Shown: piece by piece, positions 26,779-35,457 of the stretch
Position numbering within the stretch: position 1 is the first letter of the stretch
Layout: each line of letters begins with the position of its first letter
DNA from: Methanoregula sp.
GTDB taxonomy: Archaea; Halobacteriota; Methanomicrobia; Methanomicrobiales; Methanospirillaceae
DNA: 64,000 nt
NCBI RefSeq assembly: GCF_028679125.1
Contig: NZ_JAJRCG010000005.1
Coordinates: forward strand, 1-64,000
Direction: 5' to 3'
Made by a program: the position numbers and the translations under genes
The notes under the pieces: generated by a model
Database searches by the model: none
What the model was told of the DNA's origin: nothing
What the model saw: only the letters and a program-made list of their open reading frames with translations

Positions 26779-28791
26779 TCAGCCTTTGATCACCAGCAGC
26801 GTGATGTCATCGAACTGAGGCAGATCGCCGGTATATTCGTTGACCGCCAGCAGGATTGCGTCGAGGATTTCCTGTGCCGGACATCGGGCATTTTTCCGGA
26901 TGACCTCATTGAGCCGCTCCTCGCCGAAAAGTTCTTCCTGTGCATTGATCGACTCCGTGACCCCGTCAGTATACATGACGATAACATCGCCAGGACCAAT
27001 CGATATTGTCCGGGAAAAGTACTTCCGGTTCTCGATTGCACCAAGCACGATACCCGTGGGCATGAGCTCCTCGAGAGTATCCATCCGGCTCCGGAAGACT
27101 ACCGGGGGATTGTGGCCGGCATTGACATAGGTCAGGGTCCTGTCCTTCTCTTGCAGTATGCCGAAAAAGAGGGTGACAAACATGCCGGATTTTGAATCCT
27201 GGGCAATGATATTGTTGGAATCGAAGATCGCTTTTGCCGGGTCGCGATGCCAGAGAACATTCACACGGACCACGATCCGGGATAATGCCATGAAGAGTGC
27301 TGCCGGTACGCCCTTTCCGGAAACATCGGCAATGAGGAGCCCGAGCGTTCCTTTGTCAAGAGCGATGATCTCGAAGGGGATCACGTCAAAGAAATCGCCG
27401 CCCACTTCCTTGGCCATGACCGTCCGGGCAGCGATATCGAACCCGGTTATCTGGGGGATCACCTCCGGCATGAAGCTCTTCTGGATGTCAGCGGCAATCT
27501 GGAGTTCGGCATTCGAACGTACAAGCTTGCCTTCCATCTCGCGGCGCTCGGTGATATCACGGATAGTCTCGATCGCTCCGGTAATATTTCCCTGAAGGTC
27601 ATAGAGCGGGCTGGCCTTTGCCCAGAAATACCTGCCCGAACTTCCCCGCAGGTTCTGGATGAACGTGTCCACGACAAGCGTGTCCCCCTCACGCTGCACG
27701 TGGGTATAGAGATTCTCCACCTCTGCCTCCGGCATGAGGATGAGGTTGGCGAGCATGGGCCTGCGGTCATGGTAAAACGGGATCGCATACTCGTACTCCC
27801 CTTTTCCCATCATGGATGCAGCGGGGATGCCTGTAATATCCTCCATCTCCTGGTTCCACGTGATGACCCTGCCGTCCTTGTCGATGGCAAACGTGGCATC
27901 GGGAAGAAAACTGATGATATCGGCAAGACTCCGCCGGGACCGCACGATCTCCTGTTCGGCACGCTTCCGGTCGGTGATGTCGCGGATAGTCTCGATCGCC
28001 CCGGTGATATTTCCCTGCGGATCACAGAGCGGGCTGGCCTTTGCCCAGAAGAATACCCCGCCGGGCCGGAAGTCCGGGATGAAGATGTCGACAACGAGCG
28101 TGTCCCCGATCCGTTCGATGGAATCATATCGTTTTTCGATCTCTGCTTCGGGCATGAAGATGAGGTTGGCAAGCATCGGTTTCTGCACGCCATAGAAGGG
28201 GATGGCGTACTCGTATTTTCCTTTCCCGAGCATGTCTTTGGCCGGAACCCCGGTCACCGCTTCCATAGCCTTGTTCCATGCAATGACCTTTCCGTCCAGG
28301 TCGATCACGAACGTGGCATCCGGTAAGAAGTCGATGATCTCCGCCATCTTCCGGGTAGTCCGCACGATCTCCTGTTCGGCACGCTTCCGGTCGGTGATGT
28401 CGCGGATAGTCTCGATTGCCCCGGTAATATTTCCCTGCGGATCACAGAGCGGGCTGGCCTTTGCCCAGAAAAAAACCCCGCCGGGCCGGAAGTCCGGGAT
28501 GAAGATGTCGACAACGAGCGTGTCCCCGATCCGTTCGATGGAATCATATCGTTTCTCGATCTCTGCTTCGGGCATGAAGATGAGGTTGGCGAGCATCGGT
28601 TTCTGCACGCCATAGAAGGGGATGGCGTACTCGTATTTTCCTTTCCCGAGCATGGCTTCAGCCGGAATTCCGGTCACCGCTTCCATTGCCTTGTTCCATG
28701 CAATGACCTTTCCGTCCAGGTCGATCACGAACGTGGCGTCCGGTAAGAAGTCGATAATTGCGTCATGAAAAGTCGGGTCCGGGGGTTCCAT
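26779..28791 (-). CDS. Triple-PAS sensor with SpoIIE/PP2C-type phosphatase domain
   Basis: A 670-residue cytoplasmic protein started at ATG 28791 behind GCAGGAGC. Three PAS/PAC units (about residues 8-135, 148-275 and 288-417) are followed by a PP2C-like SpoIIE phosphatase domain (FDIAARTVMAKEVGGDFFDV, LLIADVSGKGVPAALFMAL, IVMYTDGVTESINA). The metal-binding aspartates sit in GGDFFD, ADVSGKG and YTDGVTE. Such proteins dephosphorylate partner-switching anti-sigma antagonists in bacteria. In archaea the target is unknown. PAS1 and PAS2 are almost identical at nucleotide level, whereas PAS3 differs (IQNLRGSSGRYFWAKAS). No kinase or anti-anti-sigma gene is adjacent. Confidence 0.92.
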   Translation of the reverse strand: MEPPDPTFHDAIIDFLPDATFVIDLDGKVIAWNKAMEAVTGIPAEAMLGKGKYEYAIPFYGVQKPMLANLIFMPEAEIEKRYDSIERIGDTLVVDIFIPDFRPGGVFFWAKASPLCDPQGNITGAIETIRDITDRKRAEQEIVRTTRKMAEIIDFLPDATFVIDLDGKVIAWNKAMEAVTGVPAKDMLGKGKYEYAIPFYGVQKPMLANLIFMPEAEIEKRYDSIERIGDTLVVDIFIPDFRPGGVFFWAKASPLCDPQGNITGAIETIRDITDRKRAEQEIVRSRRSLADIISFLPDATFAIDKDGRVITWNQEMEDITGIPAASMMGKGEYEYAIPFYHDRRPMLANLILMPEAEVENLYTHVQREGDTLVVDTFIQNLRGSSGRYFWAKASPLYDLQGNITGAIETIRDITERREMEGKLVRSNAELQIAADIQKSFMPEVIPQITGFDIAARTVMAKEVGGDFFDVIPFEIIALDKGTLGLLIADVSGKGVPAALFMALSRIVVRVNVLWHRDPAKAIFDSNNIIAQDSKSGMFVTLFFGILQEKDRTLTYVNAGHNPPVVFRSRMDTLEELMPTGIVLGAIENRKYFSRTISIGPGDVIVMYTDGVTESINAQEELFGEERLNEVIRKNARCPAQEILDAILLAVNEYTGDLPQFDDITLLVIKG
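27951..28790 (-). repeat. Tandem 420-bp duplication encoding two PAS domains
   Basis: Two consecutive 420-bp units (about 28371-28790 and 27951-28370) differ at only a few positions. For example, ATCACAGAGCGGGCTGGCCT begins at 28021 and again at 28441. Each encodes 140 residues (PAS plus PAC plus linker). The third, diverged PAS unit is offset by 423 bp. The near identity implies recent duplication or ongoing gene conversion, and the array may expand or contract. Confidence 0.85.
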
Positions 28792-28929
28792 GCTCCTGCA
28801 CCTATGCAGGAATAGTCACCCGGGTATGATGATTCTTCCTCTCGACCCGGTCGGGGCATTTCCCGTCAGGTACCCTTGTGTTAACCAGCCACCCCCCGGT
28901 CGGAGGCCGGTTCCAAAGCAACCCTCAAG

Positions 28930-28938
28930 ATTAAATTC
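28930..28938 (+). promoter_or_regulatory. TATA box for the NYN gene
   Basis: ATTAAATTC, centred about 26 nt before ATG 28960, suggests a leaderless transcript. Confidence 0.5.
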
Positions 28939-28959
28939 TCTGAAACGAATGTTGAATCA

Positions 28960-29748
28960 ATGGAATATAATTCAGTCCCGATCGAACGCCAGAAGCGACT
29001 GGCGGTACTCATTGATGCGGATAACGCCCAGGCAAGCATCATCAAGAACCTGCTCGACGAAGTGGCCAAATACGGCGTAGCCTCGGTCAAGAGGATCTAC
29101 GGCAACTGGACAACGCCCCAGCACCAGGGATGGAAGGATGTCCTCCTCTCCAATTCGATCATCCCGATCCAGCAGTTCAACTATACGGTCAAGAAAAATG
29201 CAACGGACAGTGCGCTGATCATCGATGCCATGGACCTGCTCCATGCGGGGAACCTGGATGGTTTCTGCCTGGTGTCGAGCGACAGCGATTTTACCCGACT
29301 GGCTTCACGGATCCGGGAGTCCGGCCTGATGGTGTACGGGTTCGGCGAAGAGAAGACGCCCAAGGCGTTTGTCGATGCGTGCGACAAATTCATCTATACC
29401 GAGATCCTGCGGCCAACCGAACCGGCAACGGAGCACGTGGGGACTGCCACGCCCGTTTACCGGAACGCCACGGTCTTCAAGGATATGAAGAAGGATCAGA
29501 AATTCTTGAAACTGCTGAAGAACAGTGTCGAGGATTCCTCGGATGACCAGGGCTGGGTGGAGCTCGGGCTTGTCGGTCAGAACATCCAGAAGAAAAGCCC
29601 GGAATTTGATTCGCGGAATTACGGGTTCAAGAAATTCTTCGATCTCATACGCTCCCTTGACCTGTTCGAGATCGATGAACGGCAGTCAAAGGACCAGGTC
29701 GGAAAGATCATCTATATCCGGGAACGGATGAAGAAAAACCGTAAATAG
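28960..29748 (+). CDS. NYN-domain (PIN-like) putative RNase with C-terminal OST-HTH/LOTUS-like domain
   Basis: A 262-residue protein. Residues about 14-130 are a NYN domain: VLIDADNAQ with Asp19 and Asp21, ATDSALIIDAMDLL with Asp83, and LVSSDSDFTRLASRI with Asp108 and Asp110, the acidic residues of PIN-like nucleases. The segment ESGLMVYGFGEEKTPKAF follows, as in LabA/DUF88 proteins. After a linker, residues about 165-255 (LKNSVEDSSDDQGWVELGLV, then FDSRNYGFKKFFDLI) match the winged OST-HTH/LOTUS module that binds RNA. Likely role: RNA cleavage or processing. The target is unknown. Confidence 0.9.
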   Translation: MEYNSVPIERQKRLAVLIDADNAQASIIKNLLDEVAKYGVASVKRIYGNWTTPQHQGWKDVLLSNSIIPIQQFNYTVKKNATDSALIIDAMDLLHAGNLDGFCLVSSDSDFTRLASRIRESGLMVYGFGEEKTPKAFVDACDKFIYTEILRPTEPATEHVGTATPVYRNATVFKDMKKDQKFLKLLKNSVEDSSDDQGWVELGLVGQNIQKKSPEFDSRNYGFKKFFDLIRSLDLFEIDERQSKDQVGKIIYIRERMKKNRK

Positions 29749-29802
29749 GTTTTGTGGGACAGTCATTAACCGGATTATATCCCCATTCCATTTTCCCCAA
29801 CC

Positions 29803-30151
29803 CTGCCGGACACTATCTGCTTCCTCGATAACCCGGGAGTATCCCAACGCATGATGTTCTCCATGGCCATGGGGGATTTTGTCACCGCAGTGAACTATCA
29901 CCTGCCGATGGTAGTCATCCTTCTGGATAACCGGCAACCGGGCGTGATCCAGGTGGAACAGATGACGGAGCATTACCCGGAGTTTGCCACCGGCCAGCTC
30001 AACCCGGACTCTGCGAAGGATGCTGACATGTGCGGCGGTGTCGGGATCCGGTGACTCACCCGGAGGATTCCGGACCTGCGGTCATGCGTGTAATGGCGAT
30101 GGACAGATCTGTAATCATCGACGGGGACACGGACGCGAAACGGTTCTGATC
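29803..30151 (+). pseudogene. Remnant of a thiamine-diphosphate enzyme (pyruvate oxidase-like)
   Basis: The open frame around 29851-30054 reads FSMAMGDFVTAVNYHLPMVV, LLDNRQPGVIQVEQMTEHYP and CGGVGIR. This is the cofactor-binding region of PoxB/acetolactate-synthase-type enzymes, from the GDF after the GDG motif, through the Asn that binds Mg, to the following helix. A one-base shift at about 30050 is needed to continue into VTHPEDSGPAVMRVMAMD, ending at a stop at 30149-30151. Both ends of the enzyme are missing, so this is a fragment of a gene of about 550 codons. It fills most of the gap between the NYN gene and the thermosome gene. Confidence 0.65.
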
Positions 30152-30201
30152 CCTGGTGACCCGTCCGAATAAAAAATGAGAAAAGAATCTCCGGGCTGCT
30201 A

Positions 30202-31839
30202 TTATCCCATTCCGGGAGGCATCCCGCCCATTCCGCCCGGTGGCATGCCGCCGGCAGGCCCTGCGCTCCGTGCGGATGCAATGACATCGTCGATGCGCAG
30301 GATCATGACCGCGGCCTCGGTAGCGCTCGAAATGGCCTGCGTCTTCACTTTCAGAGGCTCAACGACACCGGCCTTGAGCATATCGATCGGTTTTCCCTTG
30401 TACACGTCAAGCCCGAAGGTCCGGTTCCCGGTTTCATGGGCAGCCCGGATCGCGACGAGCATGTCGATAGGATCGAGACCGGCGTTATCAGCAAGAGTCC
30501 GCGGAATGATCTCAAGTGCCTTGGCGAATGCCTCGATCGCGAGCTGGATCCGGCCCCCGACCGTTGAGGCGTACCGGTGCAGCTGGAGCGAGACCTCGAT
30601 CTCTGGCGCTCCGCCACCGGGAACAATCTTCTTGTCCTGCACGACAACGCTGACGACCATCAGGGCATCGTGGATCGCACGTTCGAGATCCTCGATAATG
30701 TGCTCGGATCCGCCCCGGATGATCAGGGAGACTGCCTTGGGATTCTTGCATTTCGAGACATAGATCATGTCGGACTCGGAGAGTTTCTTCTCCTCGACAA
30801 GACCGGCAGACCCGAGATCGGCCGCAGTTATCGCGTCAATCGTACTGACAATCGTTGCTCCGGTTGCCCGTGCAATGTTCTCCATGTCGCTCTTCTTGAG
30901 CCTGCGTGCCGCAAGGATGCCCGCCTTTGCCAGGTAGTGCTGGGCAATATCATCGATGCCTTTCTGGCAGAACACGACCGTTGCACCGGTCTTGATGACC
31001 TTGTCCGCCATCGCATGGATCATCTGTTCATCCTCGTCAAGGAATTCCTGCACCTGGCCGGGCATGGAGATATTGATCTTGGCGGAGACCTCGGTCTTTT
31101 TGTATTCGAGCGCCGCGTTGAGGAGAAGGATCTTTGCGTTCTTCACTTCCTTTGGCATGCCCGGGTGCGCCCGTTCCTTGTCAATAACCATTCCATCGAT
31201 CAGCTGGGTGTCCTCAATGGCCCCCCCGACTTTCTTCTGGACGTTCACGTGCCCGATATCAACCGTGCCATCGGAATCCGTGACCTTCGTTATTGCCTTG
31301 ACGACCATGTCGCAGAGCAGATCCTTGTATGCCTCTGCCCCTTTACCGCTGATTGCCGTTTCGGCGACTTTTCTCAGCATCGCGTGATCGCCGGGTTTCA
31401 CCGTAACTGCGATCCCTGAAAGGATCTCGAGGGATTTTACTGCCGCCTGCTGGTATCCTTCCGCGATAACGGTCGGGTGGAGATGCTGTTCAAGAAGATT
31501 CTCCGCATTTTTCAGGAGTTCCGCGGCAAGTATGACCGCCGATGTCGTGCCGTCACCGACTTCCTTGTCCTGCGTCTTTGCAATCTCCACCATCATCTTT
31601 GCGGCAGGGTGCTCGATGTCCATCTGCTGCAGGATCGTGGCGCCATCGTTCGTGATGACGATCTCTCCCATGCCGTCGATGAGCATTTTGTCCATTCCCT
31701 TCGGCCCGAGCGTTGACCTGACCGCTGCTGCTACCGCCAGTGCGGCAGCAATGTTGTTGTTCTGGGCTTCCTGCCCCCGGTTCCGGGTAGTTCCTTCCCT
31801 GAGAATGATGATCTGCTGCCCGCCAAGTTGTTGTGACAT
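30202..31839 (-). CDS. Thermosome (group II chaperonin) subunit
   Basis: A 545-residue protein started at ATG 31839 with TGAGGAACGAA upstream. The longer open frame to 31971 is not conserved. Characteristic segments: [29 protein letters not shown], the ATP-site [16 protein letters not shown], the apical and intermediate domains, and [19 protein letters not shown]. The C-terminus is the Gly/Met-rich tail [16 protein letters not shown] that lines the cavity floor. Thermosomes form hetero- or homo-oligomeric double rings that fold proteins. Other subunits are not in this window. A T-run lies just past the stop on the minus strand. Confidence 0.97.
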   Translation of the reverse strand: MSQQLGGQQIIILREGTTRNRGQEAQNNNIAAALAVAAAVRSTLGPKGMDKMLIDGMGEIVITNDGATILQQMDIEHPAAKMMVEIAKTQDKEVGDGTTSAVILAAELLKNAENLLEQHLHPTVIAEGYQQAAVKSLEILSGIAVTVKPGDHAMLRKVAETAISGKGAEAYKDLLCDMVVKAITKVTDSDGTVDIGHVNVQKKVGGAIEDTQLIDGMVIDKERAHPGMPKEVKNAKILLLNAALEYKKTEVSAKINISMPGQVQEFLDEDEQMIHAMADKVIKTGATVVFCQKGIDDIAQHYLAKAGILAARRLKKSDMENIARATGATIVSTIDAITAADLGSAGLVEEKKLSESDMIYVSKCKNPKAVSLIIRGGSEHIIEDLERAIHDALMVVSVVVQDKKIVPGGGAPEIEVSLQLHRYASTVGGRIQLAIEAFAKALEIIPRTLADNAGLDPIDMLVAIRAAHETGNRTFGLDVYKGKPIDMLKAGVVEPLKVKTQAISSATEAAVMILRIDDVIASARSAGPAGGMPPGGMGGMPPGMG

Positions 31840-32361
31840 TTCGTTCCTCAAATTTATGGTTGGTTCCGGGTCTTCCCTCCTGAGTGCAGAAGAGTTGTCC
31901 CTGTTCATGCCGGTGTGCACGGCCAGGCGCCCCGGGTCCCGGTAGGCCGGTTTTTGCGCGTGGGGGCACACGGTTGATCAAACAATATCGTTGTGAAAAA
32001 ACAAAGTCCGGAACAGATCTGCCCCAACCGTACCGGGTTGTGGGGGCATGTTCGCGGTGCAACGATAGATGTAATGACGTTGTTACTCAGTTGTTATGGG
32101 GGAGAATTGCTTCGTGGGTTCATAGATGTATCTGTCGGGGGAATGCGACATGTTCCTTTGATCTGATCGATAAAATCCCCGTGCAACCATCTGCGCACAA
32201 GTAAAATGATGACTGCTTGTGTTCTCCGGGTTTTTTTCAAGGATGGGCTCCGGAAAACCATTCATGGATTTTTTATTTTATTTTTTTAATGTTGGATCGA
32301 TACATACTACTATCCCCCGGTAAACCAAAGAGGGACAAAAGCATGAAAATGGGAGCAGATA
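31840..32361. other. Intergenic stretch upstream of the thermosome gene
   Basis: A 520-bp divergent spacer with no gene supported. It should hold the thermosome promoter (minus) and the promoter of the small gene at 32362 (plus). A very AT-rich run at 32263-32290 (TTTTTTATTTTATTTTTTTAA) may act as a promoter element or a terminator. No operator was identified. Confidence 0.4.
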
Positions 32362-32661
32362 ATGGGGCACAGGAGGACAGATTCCACACGGAGATACAAT
32401 TATGCTCATCTCATCTGTGCCTACCTGCTCCACAACAATCTCTCCCGCGCTGACGTGACGGCACGGGACATTGCACAGTTCCATCACCTGGCAGGGAGTT
32501 CCTCCCAGTCCATCAGCGCCCTGCTGAATTTTCTCTATTCCAACCACATCCGGGAGACCCGTTTCGGGTTTTACATCATGGGGACTGCACCCTTCAAAAA
32601 AAGCGATTACCCCCACCATTACACGATCGAGCTGATCGATCAGGCTCATGGACTGCTCTGA
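32362..32661 (+). CDS. Small basic hypothetical protein, possibly DNA-binding
   Basis: A 99-residue protein rich in His, Arg and Tyr, with a helical layout (YAHLICAYLLHNNLSRADVT, then ARDIAQFHHLAGSSSQSISA, LLNFLYSNHIRE). This resembles a winged-helix fold: the second helix and SSQSISALLNFL look like helix-turn-helix. GGGAG lies six bases before the ATG. It is not assigned to a named family. Confidence 0.6.
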   Translation: MGHRRTDSTRRYNYAHLICAYLLHNNLSRADVTARDIAQFHHLAGSSSQSISALLNFLYSNHIRETRFGFYIMGTAPFKKSDYPHHYTIELIDQAHGLL

Positions 32662-32761
32662 TGCTGCCTGTTACCTTTCCCGTTCCGGGAAAAAAACCCG
32701 ACATGAATGCATGCTGTTGCGTATTTATCCGGGTCGCCGGAGCAGGGTATGGGCGTGCAGT

Positions 32762-32920
32762 ATGACACGGACCTGGTGGCAATGGGCCCTGCAAAGATAT
32801 GATACAGATCTTCTTTCGTATGAGTTTTATGCGGGGTGCCCGGTCTGGAAAGCATGGTGGTTCCGGATCCTGGTTGTTACGGTCTGTATCTGCCTTGTCT
32901 GGTTTTTTTGGCTGGCCTGA
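32762..32920 (+). CDS. Possible small membrane protein
   Basis: A 52-codon frame begins MTRTWWQWALQRYDTD and ends with one hydrophobic helix (FRILVVTVCICLVWFFWLA). It is Trp-rich. The single terminal helix suggests a tail-anchored peptide. There is no strong ribosome binding site and no family, so it could be chance. Confidence 0.3.
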   Translation: MTRTWWQWALQRYDTDLLSYEFYAGCPVWKAWWFRILVVTVCICLVWFFWLA

Positions 32921-33073
32921 AAGAACTATCCCGGTATAGTCCTTCTGGTTGTTATTTTCCGATAATTATCCGGTATGATCCGGTATTTCCTATCTGTATC
33001 TCATGGCAGGGCATGAGGGCATCCCAGATACTACCGGCTTAAAAAAAATCCCGCCGTTGAACACCCGGAAAAG

Positions 33074-33083
33074 CATAAATATT
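33074..33083 (+). promoter_or_regulatory. TATA box for the cyclo-ligase/ftr operon
   Basis: CATAAATATT, centred 26 nt before ATG 33104, so transcription should start at or next to the start codon (leaderless mRNA). Confidence 0.6.
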
Positions 33084-33103
33084 CTCGTTCTCTACTACTG
33101 CCC

Positions 33104-33664
33104 ATGCGGGAGCAGAAAAACAGCATACGGAAGATCCTGCGGGAACGGAAGGATGCCATGGAACCCGAAGACCGGCTGAAGAAGAGCAATCGTATCTGTG
33201 GCCATCTTATGACCCTCATCGATGAGCACGAGACCGTGATGGCCTATACCTCCAAGGCGCTGGAGGTTAACACGGTGCCGATCATCACTGCCTTGCTTGA
33301 ACGCAGGAACCCGGTCATTGTCCCGATCATCGTCAAGGAGGACGTAAGCCTCCGGCTCTCGTACCTGCGGGACCTTGCGGTACTGGTCCCGAGCACATTC
33401 GGCGTCCCCGAGCCCATTGGGAGCGAGATCCCGGCACGGGGCGAGGAGGTGGATACGATCCTCCTCCCGATGCTCGGGTTCGACAGGACCGGCGGGCGGA
33501 TCGGGTACGGTGCCGGGTATTATGACCGGTTCCTGGAAAAATTCCCCGACCTCCGCAAGATCGGCATCGCGTTTGCCTGCCAGGAGATCGACAGCCTTCC
33601 GCTGGACGAGACCGATGTCCGCATGGATTCTATTGTCACGGAAGAAGGGATCGTATATCCCTGA
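33104..33664 (+). CDS. 5-formyltetrahydrofolate cyclo-ligase family protein
   Basis: A 186-residue protein, the usual length. It shows the N-terminal basic helix KNSIRKILRERKDAM, the mid segment VIVPIIVKE, and the signature GGRIGYGAGYYDRFL (130-144) that binds ATP phosphates and the formyl-folate. The family makes 5,10-methenyl-THF from 5-formyl-THF with ATP. It lies 14 bp before ftr in one operon. Methanogens use tetrahydromethanopterin for main C1 flow, so the protein may salvage formyl-folate or act on a methanopterin analogue. The context favours a C1 role either way. Confidence 0.93.
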   Translation: MREQKNSIRKILRERKDAMEPEDRLKKSNRICGHLMTLIDEHETVMAYTSKALEVNTVPIITALLERRNPVIVPIIVKEDVSLRLSYLRDLAVLVPSTFGVPEPIGSEIPARGEEVDTILLPMLGFDRTGGRIGYGAGYYDRFLEKFPDLRKIGIAFACQEIDSLPLDETDVRMDSIVTEEGIVYP

Positions 33665-33678
33665 GGGATGACGCGATT

Positions 33679-34569
33679 ATGGAGATCAACGGTACTGAAA
33701 TCCTTGATACCTTTGCCGAGGCATTCCCGACCTGGCTCTCGCGTGTTGTCATCACGGCAGCCACGAAGGAATGGGCGTATACAACCGCGGTAACCTCCAC
33801 GGGTTTTGCGACGTCCAAGATCTTCTGCCCCTGCGAGGCCGGGATAGAGTGCGGGATGCTCCCTGGCGAGACCCCGGATGGGAGACCGGGTGTCTCGATC
33901 CTGATCTGCGCCGAGAAGAAGAATATGAAATCCAATGTTGCCGCCCGAATCTCCCAGTGCGTGCTCCCGGCACCGACTGCCAGCGCATTTGACGGCCTGC
34001 CGGATGCGGCCTCCCGGTTTTCTATCCGTATGCATTATTTCGGGGACCGGTATGAAGAGCGGTGTGTCGTCGGAGGGCGGAACTGCTGGAAGATCCCTGT
34101 CATGGAAGGCGATTATACCGGTGAGGAGCGGTTCGGCACGGTGAAGGGAATCGCCGGGGGAAATTTCCTTGTCATGGGAAAAGACCCGCAGTCTGCTCTT
34201 CTGGCGGCAACGGCAGGAGCCGGTGCCATACGGGGGATGAAGGGAATTATTACCAGTTTTGCCGGCGGAATCGTAAAGAGCGGGTCGAAGGTGGCCTGCA
34301 AGAATTACCGGTTCCCGATGCCGGCGAGTACCAACCACATGTTCTGTCCCTCCCTGAAGGGCAGGATTGCCGATTCACTCGTGCCGGATGGCGTGGGCTC
34401 GATCTACGAGATTGTCATGAACGGGACAGATGAAGCAGCGATACAAAAAGCCATGGCCGCGGGTATCCGGGCAGCCGCGGAGACCGGACAGGCAAGCCAT
34501 ATCGGGGCATCGAATTTTGACGGGAGGCTTGGCCCGCACCGGTTCTCCCTGCATGACCTGTTCAGGTAA
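33679..34569 (+). CDS. ftr: Formylmethanofuran--tetrahydromethanopterin N-formyltransferase
   Basis: A 296-residue protein of normal Ftr length. It has the family N-terminus (EINGTEILDTFAEAFPTWLS) and conserved segments TSKIFCPCEAGIE, DGRPGVSILICA, GGNFLVMGKDPQSALLAA and the C-terminal GASNFDGRLGPHRFSLHDL. Ftr carries the second step of CO2 reduction to methane, transferring the formyl group from formylmethanofuran to H4MPT in the cytoplasm. It shares an operon with the cyclo-ligase gene and is the best single marker of methanogenesis in the window. Confidence 0.97.
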   Translation: MEINGTEILDTFAEAFPTWLSRVVITAATKEWAYTTAVTSTGFATSKIFCPCEAGIECGMLPGETPDGRPGVSILICAEKKNMKSNVAARISQCVLPAPTASAFDGLPDAASRFSIRMHYFGDRYEERCVVGGRNCWKIPVMEGDYTGEERFGTVKGIAGGNFLVMGKDPQSALLAATAGAGAIRGMKGIITSFAGGIVKSGSKVACKNYRFPMPASTNHMFCPSLKGRIADSLVPDGVGSIYEIVMNGTDEAAIQKAMAAGIRAAAETGQASHIGASNFDGRLGPHRFSLHDLFR

Positions 34570-34786
34570 GAAATGAGGGAATTATTCCGGAGATCCCTTA
34601 TCCTGACAGGGAGTCCGGAATACCCGGGCCGGTTCCGGTTTTCCGGTCACCGTGACCGTTGTTCCTGACAGGGAAGTTCCGGCATGAGGATCGTGAACCC
34701 GCTCACGTTACGTTCCCTGCCCCGTTCAAAGGGTAATTCGTACGATGTGACATTCTCATCACTACATGTCGGACCGTTGACCATGA

Positions 34787-35377
34787 TCAGGATGGAGCCT
34801 TTTGGGACACGCGATTCCACTGGTCGCCGTACACAAACCTGTTCCGGACCGCCGGCTCGTAGAGTAGCCAGAACAGGATCGGGCCTCCGATCATGGCCCA
34901 GATGATGCTGTTGCTGAAATAACTGTAGAACTTACTCTCAAACGGCCGGCCGAAGAAGAGCGTGCCGCACACCGCGAGGAGCAGCATACAGGCAAACGTT
35001 ACGAGGAAGGTGACTGCCCAGAAACAGCCAAGAGCATAGGTGTCCATCCGGATTTCCCGTCCCTGCATCAGCCGGTGCCAGAGCCGGTACGAGATATACG
35101 GGTACAGGAAATTCGCGATGCAGCCCACAATACTCATCGGGGACCACGAACCAAAGAGGTCACCCACAATATTACCGGTACACAGTCCCCATGCTGCGGC
35201 CGGGCCCCAGAAGATCCCGCAGACCACCGGCAGGATCGCAGCAGGACGTACGCTGATCCCCGCAATCACCCACTGGTACTGGTTAAAGGGGACCAGAACG
35301 AGCACGTAAAAAAGTGCTGTTACGAGAATCCATGCCTGGCCTTTCCGGTCGGACAGCACCCGGAGAAGTTCGTGCAT
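34787..35377 (-). CDS. Membrane protein, ECF/QueT-like substrate-binding component candidate
   Basis: A 196-residue protein with about five to six hydrophobic helices (LVTALFYVLVLVPF, ISVRPAAILPVVCGIFWGPA, GNIVGDLFG, TFLVTFACMLLLAVCG, IIWAMIGGPILFWLLY). The VRPAAILPVVCGIFWGPAAA stretch with the following GDLFGS resembles S-components of ECF vitamin or queuosine transporters. There are no ATPase or T-component genes beside it, so the match is tentative. The start is ATG 35377, or GTG 35419 with 14 more residues. Confidence 0.55.
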   Translation of the reverse strand: MHELLRVLSDRKGQAWILVTALFYVLVLVPFNQYQWVIAGISVRPAAILPVVCGIFWGPAAAWGLCTGNIVGDLFGSWSPMSIVGCIANFLYPYISYRLWHRLMQGREIRMDTYALGCFWAVTFLVTFACMLLLAVCGTLFFGRPFESKFYSYFSNSIIWAMIGGPILFWLLYEPAVRNRFVYGDQWNRVSQKAPS

Positions 35378-35457
35378 ACAGATAGTTTGGGAGCCTTTGG
35401 GGAAAAGGATCGCTGTCACCGGATCTGTTTCCCGACGTGAGTCCGGTCAGCGTGCAG

